This document shows, in pieces, positions 17,109-23,992 of a stretch of 45,442 bases of DNA. Location of the stretch: contig QBYJ01000010.1 of the NCBI GenBank assembly GCA_003282885.1, positions 1-45,442 on the forward strand. Reading direction: 5' to 3'. Positions within the stretch are counted from its first letter, which is position 1. Every line of letters begins with the position of its first letter. The stretch comes from SAR116 cluster bacterium AG-325-F22. GTDB taxonomy: Bacteria; Pseudomonadota; Alphaproteobacteria; Puniceispirillales; Marisalimonadaceae. The notes below the pieces were generated by a model. The model saw only the letters and a list, made by a program, of their open reading frames with translations, searched no databases and was not told the DNA's origin. A program made the translations under genes and the position numbers.

Positions 17109-18589
17109 TCTTTTTGCTTTGTTATCCATGAAAAAATCATTGGTCCACATAAACCTAGAAATGCAAAAATTAGAAACATAAGCGCTAGAGGTTGGGTAAG
17201 GATCAACCACCACTGACCATCAAACATTTTTAAAGAATGTTGTAGGTTAGTCTCCACCATTTCTCCTAATATTAAACCAACGGCAATTGGAGCAACCGAG
17301 AAACCATGTCTTCTTGCAAAAAAACCAATTACACCAAAAATCAAAGCCAACCATACATCTAAAAGTTGTCCTTGGAAAGCATAGGCACCAATGACCGATA
17401 ATGCAAAAACTATTGGCCATAGAATTTGGGTTGGCACTAAGGATACCCTTGCAAACAATTTAGCTGCATATAGTCCCATCAGCATAAACATTACGTTTGC
17501 TACAAACATAGATCCAAAAATTTGATAGACCTTTTCAACTTGTTCAGTAAACAAATAAACACCTGGTCTAAGCCCATGAACCATTAGACCAACTAAAATT
17601 ATTGCGGTTGTACCACTACCGGGTATTCCTAGTACCATTGTTGGCACCATTGCGCCCCCAGTTGCAGCATTATTAGCGGCTTCAGCACCAGCTATACCTT
17701 CAATTGAACCTTTACCAAATTCTTTTTTATTCTTAGACCATCGTCTGGCTTCAGAATAACCAATCATTGATGCTACAGTTGCACCTTCAGCAGGCAAAAC
17801 ACCTATAAATGTTCCAATTCCACAGGACCTCAAGATAGTTTTCCAAATCTTTTTATAATCCTCTTTTGTTGGGAGTTTTACAGCTTTCATACTCACAGTT
17901 TTAATAATTTTATCAACTGTTTTTGATTGGACTAAAAGTTCAGAGATAGCAAAAAGACCAATAAATATTGGAACAAAATGAAGACCTTCATACAATTCAT
18001 AATTCCCAAACATAAATCTTTCAATTCCAGTTACACGTTCAGCGCCTATTGTAGAAAGCCAAACTCCAAAAATCCCACCGATTAGATTTTTAACAGCACC
18101 TCCTGCACTAATACTGGCTAACATGGATAACCCAAAAACTGTTAGTGCAAAATATTCTGGAGATCTAAACTCGTAAGCAACCCTAGCCAATAAAGGCGCG
18201 GCAAAACATAGTATTAGAACGGAAAAGATACCTCCAACAGTACTTGATATCACCGCAATACCTAGAGCTCGGCCAGCTTCGCCTTTTTGTGCAAGAGGAT
18301 ATCCATCGAAGGTAGTGGCTGCCGCAGCTGAGGTACCAGGGGTATTTATTAAAATCGCGGTTATTGAACCAGCAAATGTAGCAGAAACATATATCGTAGC
18401 AAGAACTGCAATTGCATGGACTGGGTCCATTGTAAGAGTAAACGGCAATAGTAAAGCAGCACCTGTAGTTGCTCCCAACCCTGGTAGGACACCTATTATA
18501 ACACCTAGAACTGTGGTAGCAAAAATTAATCCTAATAAGTAGGGGTCAACCATAACTGACGCCATTGCAGATATTGCCTGTTCAAACAT
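17105..18589 (-). CDS. tctA: tripartite tricarboxylate transporter, large membrane subunit TctA
   Basis: This 494-residue inner-membrane protein is the large permease of a TctCBA-type secondary importer of carboxylates, driven by an ion gradient. The family signatures are GVLPGLGATTGAALLLPFT near the N-terminus, then TPGTSAAAATTFDGYPLAQ, and a repeated motif GVLPAEGATVASMIGY near the middle. About ten to twelve membrane spans are visible. Its start is ten bases after the tctB stop, so the two are co-transcribed. Substrate is set mainly by the receptor TctC and cannot be read here; known relatives carry citrate, tartrate, tripropionate-like and aromatic carboxylates. The gene is intact and of normal length. 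Confidence 0.96.
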   Translation of the reverse strand: MFEQAISAMASVMVDPYLLGLIFATTVLGVIIGVLPGLGATTGAALLLPFTLTMDPVHAIAVLATIYVSATFAGSITAILINTPGTSAAAATTFDGYPLAQKGEAGRALGIAVISSTVGGIFSVLILCFAAPLLARVAYEFRSPEYFALTVFGLSMLASISAGGAVKNLIGGIFGVWLSTIGAERVTGIERFMFGNYELYEGLHFVPIFIGLFAISELLVQSKTVDKIIKTVSMKAVKLPTKEDYKKIWKTILRSCGIGTFIGVLPAEGATVASMIGYSEARRWSKNKKEFGKGSIEGIAGAEAANNAATGGAMVPTMVLGIPGSGTTAIILVGLMVHGLRPGVYLFTEQVEKVYQIFGSMFVANVMFMLMGLYAAKLFARVSLVPTQILWPIVFALSVIGAYAFQGQLLDVWLALIFGVIGFFARRHGFSVAPIAVGLILGEMVETNLQHSLKMFDGQWWLILTQPLALMFLIFAFLGLCGPMIFSWITKQKD

Positions 18590-18598
18590 TATAATATC

Positions 18599-19060
18599 CT
18601 AACCATAATAAAGATTCATAAGAATACCTCGTGGGAACCTTATTTTAAGTACAAAGTCAAATAATAAAAAAACTAAACCTGGTGTAACCGTGGCAGTTAA
18701 AAATGCAACCCATAATCTTTTTTCTCCCCACAAAATACTCATTAAAAAAATTACAACAAAGATCCCGATAAACATATCTGTGTATACGGTCAACAAATAA
18801 AAGAGCAGAAATAATAACATACTTCCCCAAGTATGATATTTTTCCAATGATACAGCTTTAGGTTTATTCTTATAAAATTGATAAGTTAGAATTCCAAGTA
18901 AAAACAATTTCAAAACCATTAAAAAAATTGGAAAAGATCTAGCTTGCATACTGTCACCTACAATCATTTCAGGAGATGTATCAAGCTGAAGAGAAATTGC
19001 TATAACTGACAATGAAAAAATTGCCAGTATTAATGGAATTAGATAAATTTTATTTTTCAT
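18599..19060 (-). CDS. tctB: tripartite tricarboxylate transporter, small membrane subunit TctB
   Basis: This is the small four-span membrane subunit of the TTT importer, 153 residues from the chosen start. The spans are near residues 5-23, 37-53, 70-90 and 95-140, with a poorly conserved sequence as is usual for TctB. I chose the ATG at 19060 (MKNKIYLIPLI), which leads straight into the first span. The longer open frame starts at a TTG inside the intergenic hairpin and adds only eight residues. No good ribosome site precedes the ATG. The hairpin just upstream probably lowers expression relative to tctC. Gene order tctC-tctB-tctA is canonical. Confidence 0.88.
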   Translation of the reverse strand: MKNKIYLIPLILAIFSLSVIAISLQLDTSPEMIVGDSMQARSFPIFLMVLKLFLLGILTYQFYKNKPKAVSLEKYHTWGSMLLFLLFYLLTVYTDMFIGIFVVIFLMSILWGEKRLWVAFLTATVTPGLVFLLFDFVLKIRFPRGILMNLYYG

Positions 19061-19071
19061 ATATTTCAAAC

Positions 19072-19099
19072 AAAGACCTCTCAAATTTGAGAGGTCTTT
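19072..19099 (-). promoter_or_regulatory. perfect 28-base intercistronic hairpin between tctC and tctB
   Basis: The arms AAAGACCTCTCAAA and TTTGAGAGGTCTTT are exact reverse complements with no spacer; the real loop would be the central AAATTT. It starts 12 bases after the tctC stop and ends 11 bases before the tctB ATG. In the direction of transcription the following bases are GTTTG, so the uridine run is short. It is better explained as a processing or stabilising hairpin or partial terminator than as a full terminator. Such hairpins are known to let the receptor message outlast the permease message in other import operons; that role is inferred here. Confidence 0.75.
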
Positions 19100-19111
19100 T
19101 ATCTTCTTTAA

Positions 19112-20089
19112 TTATTTCAATAAGCCCATTTCTTTTAGAGCAGGACCAAATTCACCTACCATAAATGCAATTTGCTTTCCCCAAGGACCAGATGGTTGTG
19201 GAGACGTACTGTCCAAACCAGAATTTGCGAGATAAGCTTGGTACATTGAATGTTTCATAGCTTTTTGAATCCCTTTTTCCATGTCAGCAACTCTTGCTTT
19301 ATCAACACCAGCATGAGTTACAAAGCCTCTAGTAGTTGAAAGAACAAGATCAATACCCATTGACTTAGCTGTCTTAGCCTTAGGTATTGGCGCCATTCCA
19401 TTTTCAGCTAAAATGACAAGTGGGCAAATATCTCCAGCTTCGACCGGTGCCGCGGCTTCTGACAAGTTAAGTGTTCCTACATCGACTTCTCCTGCAACTA
19501 GTCTAGTAGCTAGTTCACCTCCACCCTTATATGGTATGTATTTAGGCATTTTTTGACCAAGTCTCTTTGCCCAAAGAAAAACAGTTATATGGTCAATAGT
19601 ACCAGTATGAGTGCCGCCAAAAGTTATCTTGTCACCCTTTTTCATGCCAGCCACAAAATCTTCCGGTGTTTTGTAAGGGCTTTTTTTACAATTAACCATT
19701 AATATTTGAGGATCGTTTGTTCCTCGAGAGATAGGCGCCATATCTTCAACTTTTAGCTTTGTTTTACCCATAGCCATAGTAATTGCATGACCAACAGTAA
19801 AAGTTAATATAGTATTTCCATCAGCAGGCCTTGTCATAAAATAATTCATTGCTGCGGCACCACCGCCACCTCTCTTATTTACAACTACCATGTCTTGTTT
19901 CAATGTCCTTCTGGAACGAAGCATCATCATTCTTGAGTTGACGTCAGTACCACCACCTGCTCCTGCGTGAGTCACAACTTCAATCGCAGGTTTCTTAGCG
20001 GCTAAAGTTGGAGCAGTTGTAAAGGCTATAGCAGATACTATAGCAGCTATACCAGTACCAAACTTAAATAGTGTAGTAGATTTAATCAT
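19112..20089 (-). CDS. tctC: tripartite tricarboxylate transporter substrate-binding protein (TctC/Bug family)
   Basis: This 325-residue periplasmic receptor captures a carboxylate and delivers it to TctAB. The N-terminus is a signal peptide (basic MIKSTTLFKFG, a hydrophobic core, and a cleavage site around TAPTLAA near residue 31). The mature part has the Bug-family features THAGAGGGTDVNSRMM and, further on, IPYKGGGELATRLVAGEVDVG. GGAGG lies seven bases before the ATG. Upstream are three inverted repeats (20113-20174) and a possible extended -10 box, so transcription probably starts near 20256 with a leader of about 165 bases. The first gene of tctCBA. Bug receptors differ widely in ligand, so substrate stays open. 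Confidence 0.95.
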   Translation of the reverse strand: MIKSTTLFKFGTGIAAIVSAIAFTTAPTLAAKKPAIEVVTHAGAGGGTDVNSRMMMLRSRRTLKQDMVVVNKRGGGGAAAMNYFMTRPADGNTILTFTVGHAITMAMGKTKLKVEDMAPISRGTNDPQILMVNCKKSPYKTPEDFVAGMKKGDKITFGGTHTGTIDHITVFLWAKRLGQKMPKYIPYKGGGELATRLVAGEVDVGTLNLSEAAAPVEAGDICPLVILAENGMAPIPKAKTAKSMGIDLVLSTTRGFVTHAGVDKARVADMEKGIQKAMKHSMYQAYLANSGLDSTSPQPSGPWGKQIAFMVGEFGPALKEMGLLK

Positions 20090-20112
20090 TTAATTTCCTC
20101 CATAATGATTAA

Positions 20113-20174
20113 CCAGCATATGCTGGATGTTTAATGTTATAATAACATTAGTAGTTAAGAATAAAATATTCTTA
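20113..20174. repeat. three consecutive perfect inverted repeats in the tctC leader
   Basis: Three separate exact inverted repeats lie within 62 bases. The first is CCAGCATATGCTGG at 20113-20126 (no spacer). The second is TAATGTTAT/ATAACATTA at 20132-20150 (one-base spacer). The third is TAAGAATA/TATTCTTA at 20156-20174 (three-base spacer). They are separated by only five bases each time. Their sequences differ, so they are not copies of one operator. All lie between the likely tctC promoter and its ribosome site, so they could be stem-loops in the leader RNA or binding sites for regulators. I do not recognise a known riboswitch. Confidence 0.7.
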
Positions 20175-20262
20175 TCCCCATTTAAAATCTTTTGTAATTT
20201 GAAGTTATTCAAAATACTTATCAAATGAATTATTGATTATTACGAAATAAAAATATGAGTCA

Positions 20263-20271
20263 AGTATAACA
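20263..20271 (-). promoter_or_regulatory. possible extended -10 promoter for tctC
   Basis: On the minus strand this reads TGTTATACT, matching the extended -10 pattern TGnTATAAT at all but one base. It lies 46 bases after the stop of the small TTG-start gene and gives a start site near 20256. A TTGACT that could serve as a -35 box for a second, downstream promoter overlaps it at 20258-20263. No good -35 is seen for the extended -10 itself. Confidence 0.35.
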
Positions 20272-20316
20272 GAGGCTATATAATGAGTTATTGTTTAATT
20301 AGTTAATTAAAAAAAC

Positions 20317-20493
20317 TTATTTGTTCTTATCATTAGAGTATTTTTTGAAGTAAGGCTTCATATTAGTTCTGTAAAGTTCTATTGTCTCAGTCCTGGTATA
20401 AATTTTCTTTTCGTCTTGCATAAGAAAGTTGTCAATTTGAGGAGCAGCACTTGCCAATTGAAAAATTACAGAAATTATTGAGAGTGGTTCCAA
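20317..20493 (-). CDS. 58-residue unknown small protein with TTG start
   Basis: A 58-codon open frame begins at TTG 20493-20491 and ends at TAA 20319-20317. The translation starts (M)EPLSIISVIFQLASAAPQ and has a hydrophobic first third. The rest is charged, ending in YRTNMKPYFKKYSNDKNK. A GGAG ribosome site lies seven bases before the TTG, which is good spacing and the main support, together with a protein-like composition. It is on the same strand as tctC but 227 bases upstream, with a likely promoter between, so it need not be co-transcribed. The hydrophobic part might be a short membrane helix or an amphipathic one. I recognise no family. It could be spurious; conservation would decide. 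Confidence 0.55.
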   Translation of the reverse strand: MEPLSIISVIFQLASAAPQIDNFLMQDEKKIYTRTETIELYRTNMKPYFKKYSNDKNK

Positions 20494-20590
20494 TTTAAAA
20501 CTCCATATTTATCAAAAAATTGCAAATATTATGCCATTCTGAAAATAAAATTTAAAATAGTTAAAGTAAATTATTGAAAATTTAAAAAAT

Positions 20591-20596
20591 TATAAT
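20591..20596 (+). promoter_or_regulatory. possible -10 box for coq7
   Basis: TATAAT matches the sigma-70 -10 consensus exactly, 46 bases before the coq7 ATG. No good -35 box is found 17 bases upstream (AAATTA). The surrounding 148 bases between the small minus-strand gene and coq7 are extremely AT-rich and show no other structure, so chance occurrence is quite possible. Confidence 0.35.
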
Positions 20597-20641
20597 AAGT
20601 AATAATTTCGAATAATTATTAAACAAGAATTTATAACTTAT

Positions 20642-21205
20642 ATGAATAATTTTCAATTAATTGAAAAATATAACGCCTCTGATATTTCTATACCAAAGAA
20701 TATGGTTGGTTGGATGAGATCTAATCATGCAGGTGAGACAGGTGCTGTTTGGATATACCTAGGTGCCAAGTGTATTTTTTGGAATAAAAAAATTAAGGTA
20801 ATGTCAAAAGAACATTATCAAACAGAAAAAAATCATTTAATTATTATGAACCACCTATTATCTAACAAAAGTAAAAGTAAACTTTTAATTTTGTGGAGAA
20901 TTCTAGGGTTTAGTTTGGGATTTATTTCGGCTTTGCTAGGTTATAGATTTTTTTGTGTTACTATACAATCAGTTGAGAGCTTCGTAGAACAACATTATCG
21001 AGAGCAAATAGAATTTTTATATAAAAAATCAATTTCTTTTGATCTCTTAAAAGTTTTAGAAATGTGTTGTGATGAAGAAGTTGAGCACCAAAATGATGCC
21101 AAAATGCAGAAGGGATTAGATAAAAACAGTGTTTTTGAAAATATGTGGTCCAATTTAATTGGCTCAGGATCTAATGTTGCAGTAAATGTTTCAAAATTAA
21201 TATAG
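20642..21205 (+). CDS. coq7: demethoxyubiquinone hydroxylase Coq7
   Basis: This 187-residue carboxylate-bridged di-iron monooxygenase hydroxylates demethoxyubiquinone in the next-to-last step of ubiquinone synthesis, at the inner membrane. The two ferritin-like ligand sets are visible: Glu32 in HAGETGAVWIY, then Glu62 and His65 in TEKNH. The second set has a glutamate in VESFVEQHY (112/116) and Glu146 with His149 in CCDEEVEH. A hydrophobic stretch near 82-106 would sit in the membrane. Length fits the short bacterial form. The ribosome site is weak and a TATAAT box lies 46 bases upstream. The next two genes follow within nine and one bases, so it heads a three-gene operon. Its presence implies aerobic respiration with ubiquinone. 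Confidence 0.96.
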   Translation: MNNFQLIEKYNASDISIPKNMVGWMRSNHAGETGAVWIYLGAKCIFWNKKIKVMSKEHYQTEKNHLIIMNHLLSNKSKSKLLILWRILGFSLGFISALLGYRFFCVTIQSVESFVEQHYREQIEFLYKKSISFDLLKVLEMCCDEEVEHQNDAKMQKGLDKNSVFENMWSNLIGSGSNVAVNVSKLI

Positions 21206-21214
21206 GTTTTAAAA

Positions 21215-21595
21215 ATGAATTTAACTAAAGTTTTTTATGATGGTAAATGTGGTCTTTGTAGCAAGGAAATCAATTACTATAAAAAAATTGCTCCAAAGAA
21301 TATTTTTGAATGGTATGACATTGCAACCAAACCAGATGACTTAAAGCTTATTAAAGTATCTCAATATGATGCTTTAATGTATTTACATGCGATAGATCAA
21401 AACGCTAATGTTAAGATTGGTGTAGACGCTTTTATTTTGATTTGGAGTAAATTAAGGTTTTGGAATATATTGTCTATTTTTGTAAGTCTTCCTGTCATTT
21501 ATTCATTAGCTAAGATTACATATAAAATTTTTGCTAGTTACAGATTTAAAAAATTAACTCATTGTCAGGTGGCAAGCCAGGAAGTGTCAAAATAA
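21215..21595 (+). CDS. DCC-family thiol-disulfide oxidoreductase-like protein (DUF393)
   Basis: This is a 126-residue protein of the DCC/DUF393 family, named for the conserved start seen here as VFYDGKCGLCSKEINYY. Cys12 and Cys15 form a CxxC pair on a thioredoxin-like fold, so a redox role is likely though not shown biochemically for most members. The segment LSIFVSLPVIYSLAKITYKI near residues 89-108 is hydrophobic and typical of the family's C-terminal part. It begins nine bases after coq7 and is followed after one base by a small gene. Pairing with coq7 suggests a membrane or quinone-related context, but the substrate is unknown. Confidence 0.87.
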   Translation: MNLTKVFYDGKCGLCSKEINYYKKIAPKNIFEWYDIATKPDDLKLIKVSQYDALMYLHAIDQNANVKIGVDAFILIWSKLRFWNILSIFVSLPVIYSLAKITYKIFASYRFKKLTHCQVASQEVSK

Positions 21596-21596
21596 A

Positions 21597-21788
21597 ATGA
21601 TAAAATGGATAAAAAAGAAACTAAAAAAACAAGACATCAATCTTTCACAAAAAGAAACTCGCTTAGAGCAAATGAAAAAAAATCCTTATAAAAGAGTAGA
21701 CAGTGAAAATATGACCGAGATTGAAAAAATGGATAAAGGCTTTAACGGTAAGACTTTTTCTATTAACGGAATGGACATAGATTTTTAA
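21597..21788 (+). CDS. 63-residue hypothetical protein
   Basis: I do not recognise this small protein. It starts one base after the stop of the DCC protein, so it should be translationally coupled to it. The first 30 residues are strongly basic (IKWIKKKLKKQD, then QMKKNPYKR). The end is different, KMDKGFNGKTFSINGMDIDF, with glycines and a DIDF tail that looks like a defined motif. No membrane span or signal peptide is seen. The basic front could bind nucleic acid, ribosome or membrane lipid. It superficially recalls the GxxxDF tail of the SdhE/SDHAF4-type assembly factors but lacks their core motif, so no assignment is made. Confidence 0.65.
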   Translation: MIKWIKKKLKKQDINLSQKETRLEQMKKNPYKRVDSENMTEIEKMDKGFNGKTFSINGMDIDF

Positions 21789-21882
21789 ATCATCTAGCTA
21801 AAACATTTTTATTACTTTGCCTTTAAGTGAATAATTATGTAATTTTTGATTCTTATTTTAAAGGTTAACTAGGGGGTAAAAG

Positions 21883-23019
21883 ATGAGAAAGTTTACAACT
21901 ACTTTAGGAGCGTTATTGGTAATGGCGGCATCCTCAACACTTGCTGATGGGCATAAGGTAAAAGTTGGAATGATAACTACTTTATCAGGTGGAGGTTCCG
22001 GTTTAGGTATTGATGTTAGAGATGGTTTTATGCTTGCGGTAAAAGGCAACAAAAATATTTCGGTAATAACTAAAGATGATCAACGTAAGCCGGACATTGC
22101 AGTTCAATTAGCAGATAAAATGATACAGTCAGACAAAGTAGATGTTCTTACTGGAATTATATGGTCTAATTTGGCAATGGCAGTTGTACCAGCTACTGTA
22201 AATCAAGGTAAGTTTTATTTGTCACCCAATGCTGGTCCATCCAAACTAGCGGGAAAGGGTTGTCATAAAAATTATTTTAATGTGGCTTGGCAAAATGACA
22301 ATTTACACGAAGCAGCAGGTGGTTATGCAAATTCTGCTGGTTTCAAAAATTCTTTCATTCTTGCTCCTAATTATCCAGCAGGTAAAGATGCCCTTACAGG
22401 GTATAAAAGATTTTTTAAAGGCAAGTTAGCTGGTGAAATTTATACCAAGTTAGGACAAAAAGATTATGCAGCAGAGATTGCACAAATAAGAGCTTCAGGT
22501 GCAGATAGTGTGTTTTTCTTTCTTCCAGGTGGAATGGGGATTGGTTTCATGAAACAATTTTCCCAATCAGGTATTAAACTTCCTATAGTTGGTCCTGCAT
22601 TTTCCTTTGATCAAGGTATATTGAAAGCTGTTGGAGACGCAGCATTGGGTGTTAAAAATACCTCTCAATGGTCAAAAGATATAGATAACGCTGCAAACAA
22701 AAAATTTGTAAGTGATTTTAAAAGTGAATATGGAAGACTTCCTTCATTATATGCTTCTCAAGGTTATGATACTGGTAAACTTTTGATATCAGCAATGTCC
22801 AAGGCTAAAATTAAAGATATGGATAAATTTAGAGACGCTCTAAGAAAGGCAGATTTTTCATCTACTAGAGGTAAATTTAGTTTTGACACAAATCATCATC
22901 CAATTCAGGATATTTATGTTCGTGAAGTGATTAAAGAAGGTAAAACTCTCACTAATAAAATCGTTTCAGTCGGACTAAAAGATCATTCAAATGCGTATGT
23001 TTCTGATTGTAAGATGTAA
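21883..23019 (+). CDS. ABC transporter substrate-binding protein, branched-chain amino acid type (LivK-like)
   Basis: This 378-residue periplasmic receptor belongs to the type I (Leu/Ile/Val-binding) family and feeds the permease genes that follow. A signal peptide is clear: MRKFTTTLGALLVMAASSTLA, cut before DGHKVKVG. The mature protein shows GMITTLSGGGSGLGIDVRDG and RASGADSVFFFLPGG; two cysteines, in GKGCHKN and near the end in VSDCKM, could form a disulfide. The ribosome site is TAGGGGGTAA just before the ATG. Related receptors bind branched amino acids, amides, urea or aromatic acids, so the ligand is open. A perfect hairpin lies 10 bases after its stop. First gene of a five-gene importer operon. 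Confidence 0.94.
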   Translation: MRKFTTTLGALLVMAASSTLADGHKVKVGMITTLSGGGSGLGIDVRDGFMLAVKGNKNISVITKDDQRKPDIAVQLADKMIQSDKVDVLTGIIWSNLAMAVVPATVNQGKFYLSPNAGPSKLAGKGCHKNYFNVAWQNDNLHEAAGGYANSAGFKNSFILAPNYPAGKDALTGYKRFFKGKLAGEIYTKLGQKDYAAEIAQIRASGADSVFFFLPGGMGIGFMKQFSQSGIKLPIVGPAFSFDQGILKAVGDAALGVKNTSQWSKDIDNAANKKFVSDFKSEYGRLPSLYASQGYDTGKLLISAMSKAKIKDMDKFRDALRKADFSSTRGKFSFDTNHHPIQDIYVREVIKEGKTLTNKIVSVGLKDHSNAYVSDCKM

Positions 23020-23029
23020 ATAAAATGTC

Positions 23030-23056
23030 TAGGTGATTTCTTAATGAAATCACCTA
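23030..23056 (+). promoter_or_regulatory. perfect intercistronic hairpin between receptor and permease genes
   Basis: TAGGTGATTTC and GAAATCACCTA are exact 11-base complementary arms around a five-base loop TTAAT. No uridine run follows, so this is not a standard terminator; it lies 10 bases after the receptor stop and 17 bases before the livH ATG. Position and type match the hairpin between tctC and tctB in this window, and suggest selective stabilisation of the receptor message. Confidence 0.75.
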
Positions 23057-23073
23057 ATACGAATAATCCCTAA

Positions 23074-23991
23074 ATGACGCTTATATTATTTTTTGAACAG
23101 CTTTTGAACGGTATACAATTTGGAACTATGTTGTTTCTTATGTCTGCTGGTTTGACATTGATTTTTGGTGTAATGGGTCTAATAAATTTGGCCCACGGAT
23201 CATTTTATATGATTGGAGCTTTTAGTGCTGCATTAATTGCAGCATTAACTGAATCTTTCTGGTTAGCTTTATTAGCCAGTCTTGCTGGAGCAGCAATTGC
23301 AGGTGTTTTAATTGAAATTATAATTATAAGACGTTTGTACAGACGGGACCATTTAGACCAGGTTTTGGCAACGTTTGCTCTAATATTGTTACTTTCAGAA
23401 GGAGTTAGGTGGTGTTTTGGAGCATTTCCTTTGTACCTAAATATCCCAAATGTACTAAATGGTACAGTACCCATCTTTGATAATATAATTTATTCTAAAT
23501 ATAGATTGTTTATAATATTTATGGGTTTTCTAATTGCTTTAGGTCTCTACATTCTAATTACAAAGACACGTTTAGGTATTCGTATTAGAGCTGGGCAAAA
23601 TGACCGTCAAATGATATCAGCGCTAGGTGTTGATATCTCAAAACTTTACACCATTGTGTTTGCAATAGGAGCGTCACTTGCAGGGTTGGCGGGAGCAATG
23701 ATTGGAGCCATCCAATCAGTTGAGGTGGGAATGGGTGAGCCAATTTTAATCTTAGCATTTGTCGTTATAGTAATTGGAGGAATAGGATCAATTAAAGGTG
23801 CTCTTGTAGGTTCTATATTAGTTGGAGTTACAGACACTATTGGACGCATTTTTTTACCGGAGTTGTTGAAAGTATTCATGGAACCATCAAATGCAACTTC
23901 GGTAGGTTCTTCAATAGGATCAATGTTAATATATATTCTTATGGCACTTATATTAATTATAAAACCATCTGGATTGTTTGGAAAAAGTTAA
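23074..23991 (+). CDS. livH: branched-chain amino acid-type ABC permease LivH
   Basis: This 305-residue inner-membrane permease belongs to the LivH family, with about eight membrane spans. Typical features are the N-terminal LLNGIQFGTMLFLMSAGLTL, the segment MGLINLAHGSFYMIGA, and the conserved cytoplasmic loop GIRIRAGQNDRQMISALGVD that contacts the ATPases. It pairs with LivM to form the channel. The GSIKGALVGSILVG stretch near residue 240 is also family-typical. It starts 54 bases after the receptor gene, beyond a hairpin, and its stop is one base before the livM ATG. The gene is complete. Confidence 0.95.
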   Translation: MTLILFFEQLLNGIQFGTMLFLMSAGLTLIFGVMGLINLAHGSFYMIGAFSAALIAALTESFWLALLASLAGAAIAGVLIEIIIIRRLYRRDHLDQVLATFALILLLSEGVRWCFGAFPLYLNIPNVLNGTVPIFDNIIYSKYRLFIIFMGFLIALGLYILITKTRLGIRIRAGQNDRQMISALGVDISKLYTIVFAIGASLAGLAGAMIGAIQSVEVGMGEPILILAFVVIVIGGIGSIKGALVGSILVGVTDTIGRIFLPELLKVFMEPSNATSVGSSIGSMLIYILMALILIIKPSGLFGKS

Positions 23992-23992
23992 C

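Noticed and set aside
23978-23992. TTG start for livM overlapping livH
   Set aside because: An ATG at 23993, one base after the livH stop, has a suitably spaced purine run and avoids the overlap.
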